From Ampullaceana balthica (taxonomy: Eukaryota > Mollusca > Gastropoda > Lymnaeidae): 64,000 bases of DNA. Below are positions 12,390 through 25,033 of the stretch, one piece after another; positions within the stretch are counted from its first letter, which is position 1; every line of letters starts with the position of its first letter. The translations under genes were made by a program, and so were the position numbers. The DNA lies in contig CALYLW010000281.1 of assembly GCA_944989445.1 (NCBI GenBank), positions 599,824 to 663,823 of the forward strand, in the 5' to 3' direction. Below the pieces are notes generated by a model. The model had not been told where the DNA came from. It saw nothing but the letters and a program-made list of their open reading frames with translations, and searched no databases.

Positions 12390-13690
12390 CTCAACTAATT
12401 AACACATCTACAGAAAACCATTACAAGATATCCATGATATGACCTGTCATCTCAAAGATGAATGAAACTAAGTCACAATATTGAACTGCGGATTCTAAAG
12501 AATTCCCGTTGAAAAATAGTTGTTTTCGATAACTTAGTGCCACATGCGGGATAGTTTTGCAAAGTATTTAAAAATAAAAAAAAGAATTGCAATAAAAGTA
12601 ATACCATCGCTGTTTTTAAATTTCGAAAAATAAATCTTTCAAAGATGAGACTAGCGACACACGTGTACAGGGATATTAAGCAAACACGGGTAGTTGTTTA
12701 TGACAATTCAGGCAAAACATGACTGACGTTAAGTCAAAACAGTCATTTTATGAAATTTATGACTGAGCTATTGCAAACTGTAAATAAAGCCCTTAAATAT
12801 TTCTTTTGCTTTTCCCAACGACAAAGGTTGCGTAGCAAATTCCTTTCGTTCAAATCGCATTCCGTTTGAACGTGAGAGAGAAATATAAAAGCAGGTTGTT
12901 AAATTCTTTAAATTTATCATTTCTTTTAAAACTAAATCATTGATATTTAGAGAAAACAAATTTTATTCTTTTCAAATAGCAACGTAGCCGCACGATATAT
13001 TCAAGTTTTATAAGTCTACAGTTGAATTCCTGGAGAGAAACAAACGAACGTGTTGAGGTTGAGGAGTTGACACCAAGATACACGTCTGTATATTGAATGT
13101 ACCGTATTTACTCGTTCTCAAGCCGACCTTTTTTGGACAAAATCTATGGGGAAAAGTTGGGGGGTCGGCTTACGAACGAACGGGCTTCTATAGAACGAGT
13201 ATATGGGGTAATTGAAAATATTCAAATTCAGTGAACTGACTGATGTCTTTCGTCGTCTGCTTAGCATCGTAAGAGGATTAAATATATAATATGACGAGAG
13301 TGCTCCTCGTTGACTACGACGGACAAACAACAATAACGACAGCAGCTTTTGCAAATGGCGTCACTGTGTAGTGTAGTAATCACGTGACCCCAGTGCCCAT
13401 GCCTCAAATATCCTTAATCCTGAAATATTGTGATGAAATATTCACTTCCCAACGATGTTGGTTCTCCTGATATCCTCAAAGAATCCCATGTAAGCTAATT
13501 CATTAGCCCCTGCGGCAGGACAAACTAAAAAAATTGATGGATATATTCTTCGCCTTTTCACGTCTGCATTCAACGGCAAATGGAAAATATTCTCTGGGAA
13601 CTCTCCTACGATTCCTTTTTTTTCTTCTTTTTTTTCTTTTTTTTTCTTCTCTTTTTGGCGCATGGCACCCCGGTTGTTTAGACGAGCAGA
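12390..13690. other. Non-coding stretch with a possible MITE fragment
   Basis: Around 13099-13200 lies CCGTATTTACTCGTTCTCAAG with GGGGTCGGCTTACGAACGAA, resembling the short DNA-transposon derived repeats with CCGTATTT ends known from animals. No partner end was located. A pyrimidine tract (13610-13655) precedes the large array. Confidence 0.4.
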
Positions 13691-16600
13691 GTTGTTACTG
13701 GAAGGGTGTCGTTGTATATCAAGGCGCCCCGCTCTAGAAGTAGTGACAACCAAGTTGTTACTGGAAGGGTGTCGTTGTATATCAAGGCGCCCCGCTCTAG
13801 AAGTAGTGACAACCAAGTTGTTACTGGAAGGGTGTCGTTGTATATCAAGGCGCCCCATTCTGGAAGTAGTGACAATCAAGTTGTTACTTGAAGGGTGTCG
13901 TTGTATATCAAGGCGCCCCGCTCTGGAAGTAGTGACAATCAAGTTGTTACTTGAAGGGTGTCGTTGTATATCAAGGCGCCCCGCTCTAGAAGTAGTGACA
14001 ACCAAGTTGTTACTGGAAGGGTGTCGTTGTATATCAAGGCGCCCCGCTCTAGAAGTAGTGACAACCAAGTTGTTACTGGAAGGGTGTCGTTGTATATCAA
14101 GGCGCCCCGCTCTAGAAGTAGTGACAACCAAGTTGTTACTGGAAGGGTGTCGTTGTATATCAAGGCGCCCCATTCTGGAAGTAGTGACAATCAAGTTGTT
14201 ACTTGAAGGGTGTCGTTGTATATCAAGGCGCCCCGCTCTGGAAGTAGTGACAATCAAGTTGTTACTTGAAGGGTGTCGTTGTATATCAAGGCGCCCCGCT
14301 CTAGAAGTAGTGACAACCAAGTTGTTACTGGAAGGGTGTCGTTGTATATCAAGGCGCCCCGCTCTAGAAGTAGTGACAACCAAGTTGTTACTGGAAGGGT
14401 GTCGTTGTATATCAAGGCGCCCCGCTCTAGAAGTAGTGACAACCAAGTTGTTACTGGAAGGGTGTCGTTGTATATCAAGGCGCCCCATTCTGGAAGTAGT
14501 GACAATCAAGTTGTTACTTGAAGGGTGTCGTTGTATATCAAGGCGCCCCGCTCTGGAAGTAGTGACAATCAAGTTGTTACTGGAAGGGTGTCGTTGTATA
14601 TCAAGGCGCCCCATTCTGGAAGTAGTGACAATCAAGTTGTTACTTGAAGGGTGTCGTTGTATATCAAGGCGCCCCGCTCTGGAAGTAGTGACAATCAAGT
14701 TGTTACTTGAAGGGTGTCGTTGTATATCAAGGCGCCCCACTCTGGAAGTAGTGACAATCAAGTTGTTACTGGAAGGGTGTCGTTGTATATCAAGGCTCCC
14801 CACTCTGGAAGTAGTGACAATCAAGTTGTTACTTGAAGGGTATCGTTGTATATCAAGGCGCCCCACTCTGGAAGTAGTGACAATCAAGTTGTTACTTGAA
14901 GGGTGTCATTGTATATCAAGGCGCCCCACTCTAGAAGTAGTGACAACCAAGTTGTTACTGGAAGGGTGTCGTTGTATATCAAGGCGCACCGCTCTGGAAG
15001 TAGTGACAATCAAGTTGTTACTTGAAGGGTGTCGTTGTATATCAAGGCGCCCCGCTCTGGAAGTAGTGACAACCAAGTTGTTACTTGAAGGGTGTCGTTG
15101 TATATCAAGGCGCCCCACTCTGGAAGTAGTGACAATCAAGTTGTTACTTGAAGGGTGTCGTTGTATATCAAGGCGCCCCACTCTGGAAGTAGTGACAATC
15201 AAGTTGTTACTTGAAGGGTGTCGTTGTATACCTAGGCGCCCCGCTCTAGAAGTAGTGACAACCAAGTTGTTACTGGAAGGGTGTCGTTGTATATCAAGGC
15301 GCCCCGCTCTAGAAGTAGTGACAACCAAGTTGTTACTGGAAGGGTGTCGTTGTATATCAAGGTGCCCCGCTCTAGAAGTAGTGACAACCAAGTTGTTACT
15401 TGAAGGGTGTCGTTGTATATCAAGGCGCCCCACTCTGGAAGTAGTGACAATCAAGTTGTTACTTGAAGGGTGTCGTTGTATATCAAGGCTCCCCGCTCTA
15501 GAAGTAGTGACAACCAAGTTGTTACTGGAAGGGTGTCGTTGTATATCAAGGCACCCCGCTCTAGAAGTAGTGACAACCAAGTTGTTACTGGAAGGGTGTC
15601 GTTGTATATCAAGGCGCCCCATTCTGGAAGTAGTGACAATCAAGTTGTTACTTGAAGGGTGTCGTTGTATATCAAGGCGCCCCATTCTGGAAGTAGTGAC
15701 AATCAAGTTGTTACTTGAAGGGTGTCGTTGTATATCAAGGCGCCCCACTCTGGAAGTAGTGACAATCAAGTTGTTACTGGAAGGGTGTCGTTGTATATCA
15801 AGGCTCCCCACTCTGGAAGTAGTGACAATCAAGTTGTTACTTGAAGGGTGTCGTTGTATATCAAGGCGCCCCACTCTGGAAGTAGTGACAATCAAGTTGT
15901 TACTTGAAGGGTGTCATTGTATATCAAGGCGCCCCACTCTAGAAGTAGTGACAACCAAGTTGTTACTCGAAGGGTGTCGTTGTATATCAAGGCGCCCCGC
16001 TCTGGAAGTAGGGACAATCAAGTTGTTACTTGAAGGGTGTCGTTGTATATCAAGGCGCCCCACTCTGGAAGTAGTGACAATCAAGTTGTTACTTGAAGGG
16101 TGTCGTTTTATATCAAGGTGCCCCACTCTGGAAGTAGTGACAATCAAGTTGTTACTGGAAGGGTGTCGTTGTATATCAAGGCGCCCCACTCTGGAAGTAG
16201 TGACAATCAAGTTGTTACTTGAAGGGTGTCGTTGTATATCAAGGCGCCCCGCTCTGGAAGTAGTGACAATCAAGTTGTTACTTGAAGGGTGTCGTTGTAT
16301 ATCAAGGCGCCCCGCTCTGGAAATTGTGACAACCAAGTTGTTACTGGAAGGGTGTCATTGTATATCAAGGCGTCCCCCTCTGCAAATTGTGACAGTCAAG
16401 TTGTTACTGGAAGGGTGTCATTGTATATCAAGGCGCCCTGCTCTGGAAATTGTGACAACCAAGTTGTTACTGGAAGAGTGTCATTGTATATCAAGGCGTC
16501 CCGCTCTGCATATTGTGACAGTCAAGTTGTTACTGGAAGGGTGTCATTGTATATCAAGGCGCCCCGCTCTGGAAGTAGTGACAATCAATTTGTTACTGGA

Positions 16601-17160
16601 AGGGTGTCGTTGTATATCAAGGTGCCCTGCTCTGGAAATTGTGACAACCAAGTTGTTACTGGAAGGGTGTCATTGTATATCAAGGCGCCCCGCTCTGGAA
16701 GTAGTGACAATCAAGTTGTTACTTGAAGGGTGTCGTTGTATATCAAGGCGTCCCCATCTGCAAATTGTGACATTCAAGTTGTTACTTGAAGGGTGTCATT
16801 GTATATCAAGGCGCCCCGCTCTGGAAGTAGTGACAATCAAGTTGTTACTTGAAGGGATCGTTGTATATCAAGGCGCCCCGCTCTGCAAGTAGTGACAATC
16901 CAGTTGTTACTTGAAGGGTGTCGTTGTATATCAAGGGGCCCCGCTCTGGAAGTAGTGACAATCAAGTTGTTACTTGAAGGGTGTCATTGTATATCAAGGT
17001 GCCCCGCTCTGGAAGTAGTGACAATCAAGTTGTTACTGGAAGGGTGTCATTGTATATAAAGGCGCCCCGCTCTGGAAGTAGTGACAATCAAGTTGTTACT
17101 TGAAGGGTGTCAATGTATATCAAGGCGCCCCGCTCTGGAAGTAGTGACAATCAAGTTGTT
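13691..17160. repeat. 63-bp minisatellite, about 55 copies, with 315-bp higher-order repeat
   Basis: The unit includes GAAGTAGTGACAATCAAGTT, GTTACTGGAAGGGTGTCG and TATCAAGGCGCCCC. The marker CCCATTCTGG recurs at about 13854, 14169 and 14484, exactly 315 bp (5 units) apart, so blocks of five units were copied. After 16300 a diverged sub-type appears (GAAATTGTGACA, GTCATTGTATATC). Because 63 is a multiple of three, very long repetitive frames are open on both strands, including 1076 codons on plus (13662-16892) and 481 codons on minus (13442-14887). No expression or start context supports them as genes. Confidence 0.95.
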
Positions 17161-17931
17161 GGTGGTAGGGGGGTCAACTGGAGTGGTGGCGTTGTGTAAT
17201 TGGGTACTCATCCGCTACCCCTGTTCTTACGTCATCTTGATGTTGTGTTTTTATATTCAATTGGCGCTTGTTTAGATATGCTGTATTTTCCGTGTGTTCA
17301 TTCCCAAGTGGCTGATTCCATGTCTGCTCTTTCAACTGTGTCTATGTGTATATGTTTTTTATTTATTTTATTTACTAAATTTCCAGTTTGTCACATTTCT
17401 GGACCACGTATCAAATATGAGATGGGCCTTAATCCTGATTTCCCATAGGACTAACCTAGGCCTCTGCCAGGGGCGGAGAAATCAAGGGGCGTAAATGGGG
17501 AAGAGGTAACCAAATATAATACACTTTTCAATAGTGTATTAATATTAATTAATATTATTTTTAAAAGCCTCAAAATAGTATTGTCGCTCGGATTTGCATA
17601 GTAAAATACAACATGGTTCAAAGTTGGTTAGTATGTGTATGATATGATATTACGCTTGTTTTTGGATATTTAAAAAAAACTATCTTGTACACAATAGATT
17701 ATATAAATCTTTCTTTTTTGTTTACTTAGGCCTTAGCGTGTGGAATGGGCTAAGAGTTACATGCTCTGCATGAGTTCTACACACGTCCCGCTTAACTCCC
17801 TTTACTCATTCAACCAGCGAGTGACATTTTTAGAAAACTGTTCTGCGTTACAAGACAATTTCCAGCACTAAAATGCGTTATTCCCTTACTAGGAGTTAAA
17901 CTATAGTCACACCGTGATCGCATATATTGCA
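17161..17931. other. Non-coding stretch
   Basis: No array, open frame of note or transposon end recognised. An AT-rich part lies at 17515-17720. Confidence 0.45.
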
Positions 17932-18248
17932 CGCAAACTTAATTCCCCTGCTAGGCGAGTCCAGCGTTGTTGCAAAATTACTTCCCCTGCTAGGCGAGTC
18001 CAGCGTTGTTGCAAACTTACTTCCCCTGCTAGGCGAGTACAGCGTTGCAAACTTACGTCCCTTGATAGGCCGAGTTAAGCGTTGTTGCAAACTTACTTCC
18101 CCTGCTAGGTCGAGTCCAGCGTTATTGAAAACTTACTTCCCCTGCTAGGCCGACTTCAGCGCTGTTGCAAACTTACTTCCCTTGCTAGGCCGAGTTAAGC
18201 GTTGTTGCAAACTTACTTCCCCTGCTAGGCCGTGTTCAGCGGCTTTGC
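17932..18248. repeat. About 39-bp minisatellite, about 8 copies
   Basis: Units of AACTTACTTCCCCTGCTAGG followed by CGAGTCCAGCGTTGTTGCA, with one-base length variants (CGAG/CCGAG). Confidence 0.93.
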
Positions 18249-18792
18249 CAAGTCATCAGATTTGATCAAGTTTATCGGGGCAGGAGGGGTGAGTTATTTG
18301 TTTTAAAATATTAAGTAGCTTTAAATGTAATACTCTTCAAAAATATAATGTGCTCTTACCACTTCATTTGACCTTTCAATGTTCTTGAAAAGTTACATTT
18401 GGGGAGTTTATCACGAATTAAAAATTGTACAATATGTTTTTTGTTCAGAAAATAAATCTAAACTTCTTTTAAACACAATTTTGAAAAACTTAAAATAATA
18501 GAAAATAATTATTCTAACATTTTAAATTCCCGATATTTGAAATCCAAAGATATGTTGCCACATAAGAAGAGCCATCGAAAAGTTGAGTAAGTAGATACGA
18601 CTCTGGATAATTGTTCTTGCAGGGGCGATGGACACAAGTTGGTCTGATTAAACCAATGGAGGCGAAAGTTAGCGAGAGTAATTTCGGACAAAGTTCAGCT
18701 GAGACAAGGACTCCATAATGACTCTCTCTTTCTCCACCTCTCTATCAATACAGCGTCCGAAAGTATGGATGAACTCGGTCACGGGGAACTTG
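18249..18792. other. Non-coding, AT-rich
   Basis: Nothing supported. A short minus-strand open frame (18509-18691) has no recognisable content. Confidence 0.45.
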
Positions 18793-19072
18793 GACCAAGA
18801 CAGATAGACTAACACATTGACAAAGACAGATAGACTAACACATTGACAAAGACATATAGACTAACACATTGACAAAGACAGATAGACTAACACATTGACA
18901 AAGACAGATAGACTAACACATTGACAAAGACAGATAGACTAACACATTGACCAAGACAGATAGACTAACACATTGACAAAGACAGATAGACTAACACATT
19001 GACCAAGACAGATAGACTAACACATTGACAAAGACAGATAGACTAAGATATTGACCAAGATGGACAGACTCC
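18793..19072. repeat. 26-bp minisatellite, about 11 copies
   Basis: Units of GACAGATAGACTAACACATT plus GACAAA or GACCAA, decaying at the right edge into GATGGACAGACTCC-like units. Confidence 0.94.
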
Positions 19073-20699
19073 AACACTGACCACCATGGACAAACTATCT
19101 ACGTCTGTTTAACATGCCACAGTTTGTATAGCTCACAAAGTGCATGTAATTAGAGATGGATATAGAAACCCGGATCAAGGTACAAGACAGCAAAAATTAT
19201 ATTTGGAAAGAAAGTCTTCACCGGCAGTCAAGTAAGAAACATCTATTTCAACAAATAAATGTTTCTACAGGAAGATTTTAAATGTCACTAAGACAGTATT
19301 TATTAATGCAAGAAACAATTAATTGTTAAAAATATTGTCCAGGAAATACGTCATGACTAGGTGAAAAACAAGCCGCAAGGAGTCCATGAGCTCGTATCCA
19401 ATAACTGATGCACATAACTTTTAAACTTAACCAATAACAATTGTTATGTCATGAATTCAAAATCCCAAATTAAAAAAAAATAAATACTAAGTTGTTTTAA
19501 TTATTTCACGATGGTGCTGATTTATTGCGAATTATTTCGTAAAAATTTCAAAAGTTGATCCATTTCGAGCTCCCATCACATCTTCATATTTATCAAAACA
19601 TTATTCTTTGTTTAGTTGTTTGGTTTTTTTGGGGGTTTTTTTTGTTGTTGTTTTTTTTTAAACCTTATTTTGCTATCTTAAATTCGTAAAGTTTATATTT
19701 ACGCCCCTGCTATCTCGACGGTGCAAATGTTTCACACATTCAGTGTAAACGAAGTTGAAACAAAAACTTCAACACTTACAAACGATCTAATTAAGAATAA
19801 ACAACTCCACATCTGTGCGTCAGCCAGTGGAAAATTGGATAATCACTGCGCTTATAGTTGACCTTTCACCCGGCTGACCCGTTGCTGATGTCACGAGAGG
19901 TCAGCGGTAGGCCTGAGGAGGGGGGGGGGAAGTTCGATAGATCATCGACACGTCACTTTGGTTGTTTGACCGACTAACTCGTGAGAAAGATCTAAACCTA
20001 TCTCTAATCCTAACCGAAATTAACCTTTACCGACCCTAACCTCAACCTACCCAACCTTAGCCATAACCGACGCCAATCTTAAACCACGCCAACCGTACAC
20101 GAGGCCACCCCAATCAGCTTTGTGAGAATATAACAAAAACAATCTTCCACTGTTGATGACGTATACTTCCAGATGACTGATTATTATGTTAATGAGGTCG
20201 TATTGACATTGGCCAGGAGCTGACACGAGTATTTTGGTTAATGGGTCAGTGTTGGGGAAACTCCGCTCAATTATCCAATTTTTAACAGCGGAAAATTAGC
20301 AATGGGAGTCTCTCGGTTCGGATATATCTGGATGCAACACTTACAGGCCCTAAACAAAGCGGTATCAAACAATGTTTCCCTTAAGCTGCGCGGCTGCACG
20401 CACACCTCCTTTATCTGACCGACACCGCGCAGTAGTTTAGTATTACCTCGCTGCAAATTTTGTAAAGTATTGCACACAAAAATGAAGGACGTGCAACTGC
20501 GCACGGACGAAAGAACCTTAGAGGGAACAATGATATCAAGCTTACAGGCCCGGTCCCAAGCATACAGGCCCGGTCCCAAATATATGTGACATACGATATG
20601 GTGTCAAAAGGCCCTGAGTTACTAAAACTCTTTTAGAACCCGCGAGGTGAGCTAGCCGACGGGGACAGCCCCGAGACGGTCTCTTCTAAGAGGGGGGGG
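19073..20699. other. Non-coding stretch
   Basis: At about 19985-20110 the sequence is built of CCTAACC-, CCAACC- and CCGACGCC-like words that faintly resemble decayed telomere-type repeats, but no exact repeat is kept. Two CAGGCCCGGTCCCAA words (20545-20580) are isolated copies of the unit in the array at 21357. No gene supported. Confidence 0.45.
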
Positions 20700-21243
20700 G
20701 CGTATGGGCAGATGGTAGCCGCACTAGTCGACCTAGTCTGTCTCTCATAGGGGGTCGTCTGGGCAGATGGCAGCCCCACAAGTCGACCTAGTCTGCTTCT
20801 CATAGGGGTAGGTCTGGACAAATGGCAGCCCCACAAGTCGACTTTGTCTGCCTCTGATAGGGGGCCGTCTGGACAGATGGCAGCCCCACAAGTCGACCTA
20901 GTCTGCTTCTCATAGGGGTAGGTCTGGACAGATGGCAGCCTCACAAGTCGACTTTGTCTGCCTCTGATAGGGGGCCGTCTGGGCAGATGGAAGCCCCACA
21001 AGTCGACCTAGTCTGTCTCTCATAAGGGGTCGTCTGGGCAGATGGCAGCCCCACAAGTCGACCTAGTCTGTCTCTCATAAGGGGTCGTCTGGGCAGATGG
21101 CAGCCCCACAAGTCGACTTAGTCTGCCTCTCATAGGGGGCCCTCTGGGCAGATGGCAGCCCCACAAGTCGACTTAGTCTGCCTCTCATAGGGGGCCCTCT
21201 GGGCAGATGGCAGCCCCACAAGTCGACTTAGTCTGCCTCTCAA
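20700..21243. repeat. 55-bp minisatellite, about 10 copies
   Basis: Units contain CAGATGGCAGCCCCACAAGT, CGAC and GTCTGTCTCTCATAAGGGG. Variants GGTAGGTCTGG and GGGCCGTCTGG alternate in the left part, suggesting a two-unit block copied there. Confidence 0.94.
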
Positions 21244-21356
21244 GGGATTTTCCACCCCAAAGGGTGGATGTGGAATGTTTCATACTTCGACCCACCCTAG
21301 CTACGGTGCCACCACAGCGCAGAATACGGGTCTCAATTACTGAGGATTGTCGCAAA

Positions 21357-21917
21357 GTAGTCCCAAACATACAGGGGACTAACAAGGCACGGTCCCAAAC
21401 ATACAGGGGACTAACAAGGCCCGGTCCCAAACATACAGGGGACTAACAAGGCCCGGTCCCAAACATACAGGGGACTAACAAGGCCCGGTCCCAAACATAC
21501 ATGGGACTAACAAGGCCGGTCCCAGACATACAGGGGACTAACAAGGCCCGGTCCCAAGCATACAGGGGACTAACAAGGCCCGGTCCCAAACATACAGGGG
21601 ACTAGCAAGGCCCGGTCCCAAGCATACAGGGGACTAACAAGGCCCGGTCCCAAACATACAGGGGACTAACAAGACCCGGTCCCAAACATACAGGGGACTA
21701 ACAAGGCCGGTCCCAAACATACAGGGGACTAGCAAGGCCCGGTCCCAAGCATACAGGGGACTAACAAGGCCGGTCCCAAACATACAGGGGACTAACAAGG
21801 CCGGTCCCAAGCATACAGGGGACTAGCAAGGCCCGGTCCCAAGCATACATGGGACTAACAAGCCCGGTCCCAAACATACAGGAGACTAACAAGGCCCGGT
21901 CCCAAGCATCAGGAGAC
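21357..21917. repeat. 32-bp minisatellite, about 17 copies
   Basis: Units of GGTCCCAAACATACAGGGGA and CTAACAAGGCCC, with AAGC/AAAC and GGCC/GGCCC variants. It lies only about 110 bp from the unrelated 55-bp array. Confidence 0.94.
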
Positions 21918-22361
21918 TAACAACATGAGTACGACCAGAACATGCTACGGTTACCAAGTTCCCAAAAAGTTACTCAACACAAGAATTACTATTTTAACAC
22001 AGACATGTTTAAAAATATAAATATTTAAAAAAAAGTATTTTCTCGAGTGCAGTGCTTAGGTAAGCAAGGGATACAAAATATTCTTATTACAGTTAATCTA
22101 TAACAGGAGAAAAATTGCAACAAAAAAAAACACTGTTAAGAGTTACACAATTTAACATTGAATTGTTGTCAGAACTTTGGATGAAATTATTTGAATTCAA
22201 TACATCAATATTCAGACGAAGTTTCTTTTTTTTTAACCACGTTTTTATTAACTCACTTTCGTTCCTGTGTGTCTGTCCACAATTTTTCAAATCTGCCAAC
22301 GTAAAATTAAACCACTTCTGGTATTCTTAGAGATCTCAAAATTTTACCACAGATAGATCTT
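21918..22361. other. Non-coding, AT-rich
   Basis: No feature that I can support. Confidence 0.45.
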
Positions 22362-22445
22362 GGATGACAATGCATTGTATCATAATTTCAGATCGATCGA
22401 ATGTACCGTTATTAAATTATTGCACTTTTTAGTTTATCTATATAT
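22362..22445 (+). repeat. Dispersed repeat family, copy 1
   Basis: Contains ACAATGCATTGTATCATAAT, TTCAGATCGATCGAATGTAC and CGTTATTAAATTA. The same series of words recurs at 51585-51745 (inverted) and 54060-54205, so this belongs to an interspersed family of unknown class. Confidence 0.7.
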
Positions 22446-22640
22446 AAGCATATGTATTATCCGTCTTCCCTTGTTTACATTACATTCACGTGCCGAGTTC
22501 ACACCAACCCCGACCACAAAAACCATGTTTAACATCAGTCATTTCAAGTCTGTAAATGTTTGTTGGGCAATGCGTATTATATTTTAACATAATCAATACT
22601 TCAAAACTCACCATAGCATACACTTAGACTAAAAAGAATA

Positions 22641-22984
22641 AAATAAATAGAAGTAAAAAAAAGATTTTTAAAAACCACGTTTTTATAAGAAAATAAAATT
22701 TTAAAATCTAAAAATTTAAAATAAGTACCATGATGTAATATGACTAAAAACGTGGGCGGGCGCTTTTTAGGCGTTTGGCTAAAATGATTAGGGTTTACAA
22801 ATGACGAGTAAGAAAATGAGTGAATTGAATTAGTTAAGCCTGAGAAGCGCCCACCCCACGTTTTTAGTCATATTACATCATAGTACTTATTTTAAATTTT
22901 AAATTTAAAAAAATTATTTTCTTCTTTTTAGTCCGCTTATAAAAACGTGTTTTTTTTTAATCTTTTTTTTTACTTCTATTTATT
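22641..22984. mobile_element. Foldback element with inverted arms of about 110-130 bp
   Basis: The left arm (from AAATAAATAGAAGTAAAAAA, through ATGATGTAATATGACTAAAA, to ACGTGGGCGGGCGCTTTTTA) is matched in reverse by the right arm (AAGCGCCCACCCCACGTTTT ... TTTTTACTTCTATTTATT). About 70-80 bp of unpaired sequence lies between. This is the form of a long-TIR MITE or foldback transposon. The arms differ by several indels in the A/T runs. No clear target duplication was seen. Confidence 0.75.
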
Positions 22985-23165
22985 AAATTTTCCAACAAAT
23001 TCAGAACGAACTATTTGAGATATTGGTAATGACTTTACCATAACTAATGTCTAAAAGCAAGGTTTACATCACATTAAAACCTAGTTTGTACTTGAACTAA
23101 GATTCAGAATAGACATTAGTTGGTCTGTTAAAGCTTGTAGTGTAAACGATCAGATGCTATTAAAG

Positions 23166-24818
23166 CAGGGGCGTCCAATTTTTTTCCATGGCGGCGGGCC
23201 ATATTCCTTGAAGTAAAGATATTCAGGGGCTGGATTAAAAGAATTAAACAAATATGACAGGTTGAGCAGTTTTTGTTTCAAAATTTTAATGTGAAGGGTG
23301 AAACTGTGATATTGAATGCAGTAAATAGGTGAGGTCAGGATCATTGCCTTTGGTTTTGATATCACGCAGGTGAGAGTCACTTATTCTCGTCCTCACACGA
23401 TTCTTGTTAAAATTTATAACTGAAAATGTCTGCTGACACAAGTATGTCGAGCGAAACAAGCAAATGTTCAAATCTCTTTGAATCTCTCTGTATCCAGCTG
23501 GCGTTAAAAGTCAACGAGAGAAAGCTGATGATGTTTGCTGTGACATTCAGCATCACTTGCAACTCAATGACTTGCAGCTGCAGATTACCTGGAGCTTTAT
23601 CAGGGTTAAGAGAAAAAGGTGTAAAAATAAAACACGATTTTCTTTTCAATAGTTGCAAAGTCCTAAAAGCGTCTTTGAAATGCATCAACCAGGGATGTGA
23701 TATCTGCAACGTACCTCTGAAGCTTCTTTCTGTAACTCTTGTCCTGATTTCCTGTAGTGAGGGGAAGTGTGTGGTATTAGACTGCATTTGAGACAGTTTC
23801 CTTTGAAAAAGTTGCAGCTAGTTCCCAAAGCCCTTGATATGTGAATATAATTGGCTTACCGCTCCATTGCGCCCTTGAAGATTTGTGTTAAAACGTTTAG
23901 ATGTCTTGTCATACCAACTAAAATGTAAAATTTGCCAGCCAAGCAGTATCAGATAATTCTGGAATTGGTTGCGCCTTATCTTCCATGAATTACCCATTTT
24001 TAAAAAAAAAGTACGTAGAAGCGCTGAAGTGCTATTCCCCCACTGAGCCATCTTACATCATTGTAATCCACAACATCTCCGTATTCTCCCTGGACGTCAA
24101 GAAGAAACTGCTGAAACTGTTGGTGAAACAGGGCTTTAGAGCGAATAGAGTTTATAGCTTTTATTACTGGCTTAATGGCTTGATCACATATAAGATGTTT
24201 GGCACAAATAACTTGTTGGTGAATGAAACAGTGAATTTTAAAGGCTTTGCTAGTCTCTTCGCTGAGTTTGTTACAGACAAGTGTTGCTAGTCCACTATGT
24301 TACAGACAAGTGTTGCTAGTCCACTATGTTACAGACAAGTGTTGCTAGTCCACTATGTTACAGACAAGTGTTGCTAGTCCACTATGCTCACCAATCATGA
24401 AAGGAGCACCAACAGTAATAATTCCAAATATGTTTTCAATTGTAGTTTAATGTCATCGAAAGCAGAACAAACGGAAGCAAATAAATCTTTTACCCTTGTT
24501 TGGACTTTAAGACTCTTAAGGTCAAGTTATTCTTCACTCACACACATGTCATCATTAGCTCCTCTAAAAATAATAAGAATTTGGGCAGCGTCAGATGCTT
24601 CAGTGCTTTCATTAAAAAAATATTTTTTGAAAAATAAAACGTAATCGATTTTCACCATCATTTGACGTACTGCACAAAATTTCGACTTTTCTTATAAATA
24701 TAATTTCGTAACAGAAATGATACGGCAGTCAATTAATTATTTCAGATGAGGCCGCGGGCCAGTTAAAATTGCATCGCGGGCCGGTTTTGGCCCACGGGCG
24801 GGACTTTGGACACCCCTG
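23166..24818 (-). mobile_element. Decayed hAT transposon, minus strand
   Basis: The ends CAGGGGCGTCCAATTT and AAAGTCC..GGACACCCCTG form the short inverted repeats of a hAT element. Flanking octamers TATTAAAG (23158-23165) and CATTAAAG (24819-24826) differ by one base. Minus-strand frames keep the hAT C-terminal dimerisation region (STYLCQQTFSVINFNKNRVR, about 23300-23450) and upstream segments resembling the transposase-derived part of GTF2IRD2-type proteins (LQGRNGAVSQLYSHIKGF, about 23830-23900). Stops and frameshifts split the frame, so it is inactive. A young 29-bp array interrupts it at 24270. Confidence 0.85.
24270..24385. repeat. 29-bp repeat, 4 identical copies, inside the hAT element
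   Basis: GTTACAGACAAGTGTTGCTA plus GTCCACTAT repeated four times without change. The array arose after the transposon inserted, from transposon sequence. Confidence 0.95.
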
Positions 24819-25033
24819 CATTAAAGTATGCTGCAGCGGAGCTCACAGATTTTCGTTATGACATCTGTATAAAAATTGCTGTATCAATTACTCAAACAAA
24901 ATTATCACAAAAATTATTCATTCCGCGTAGACATAAAAATTATAAATAATAATTTATTGTAGTTTAAAAATAAAACTCCCATTAAAAATATCCCCATGAG
25001 CAGAATCACGTGGTTTCATGTAGATGATGTGTT

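Noticed and set aside
13662..16892. 1076-codon open frame as a repeat protein gene
   Set aside because: It lies wholly in a 63-bp tandem array whose period is a multiple of three. Other frames on both strands are also open, and there is no promoter, signal or non-repeat domain.
19985..20110. Interstitial telomere repeat
   Set aside because: Only scattered CCTAACC-like words, with no tandem TTAGGG/CCCTAA.
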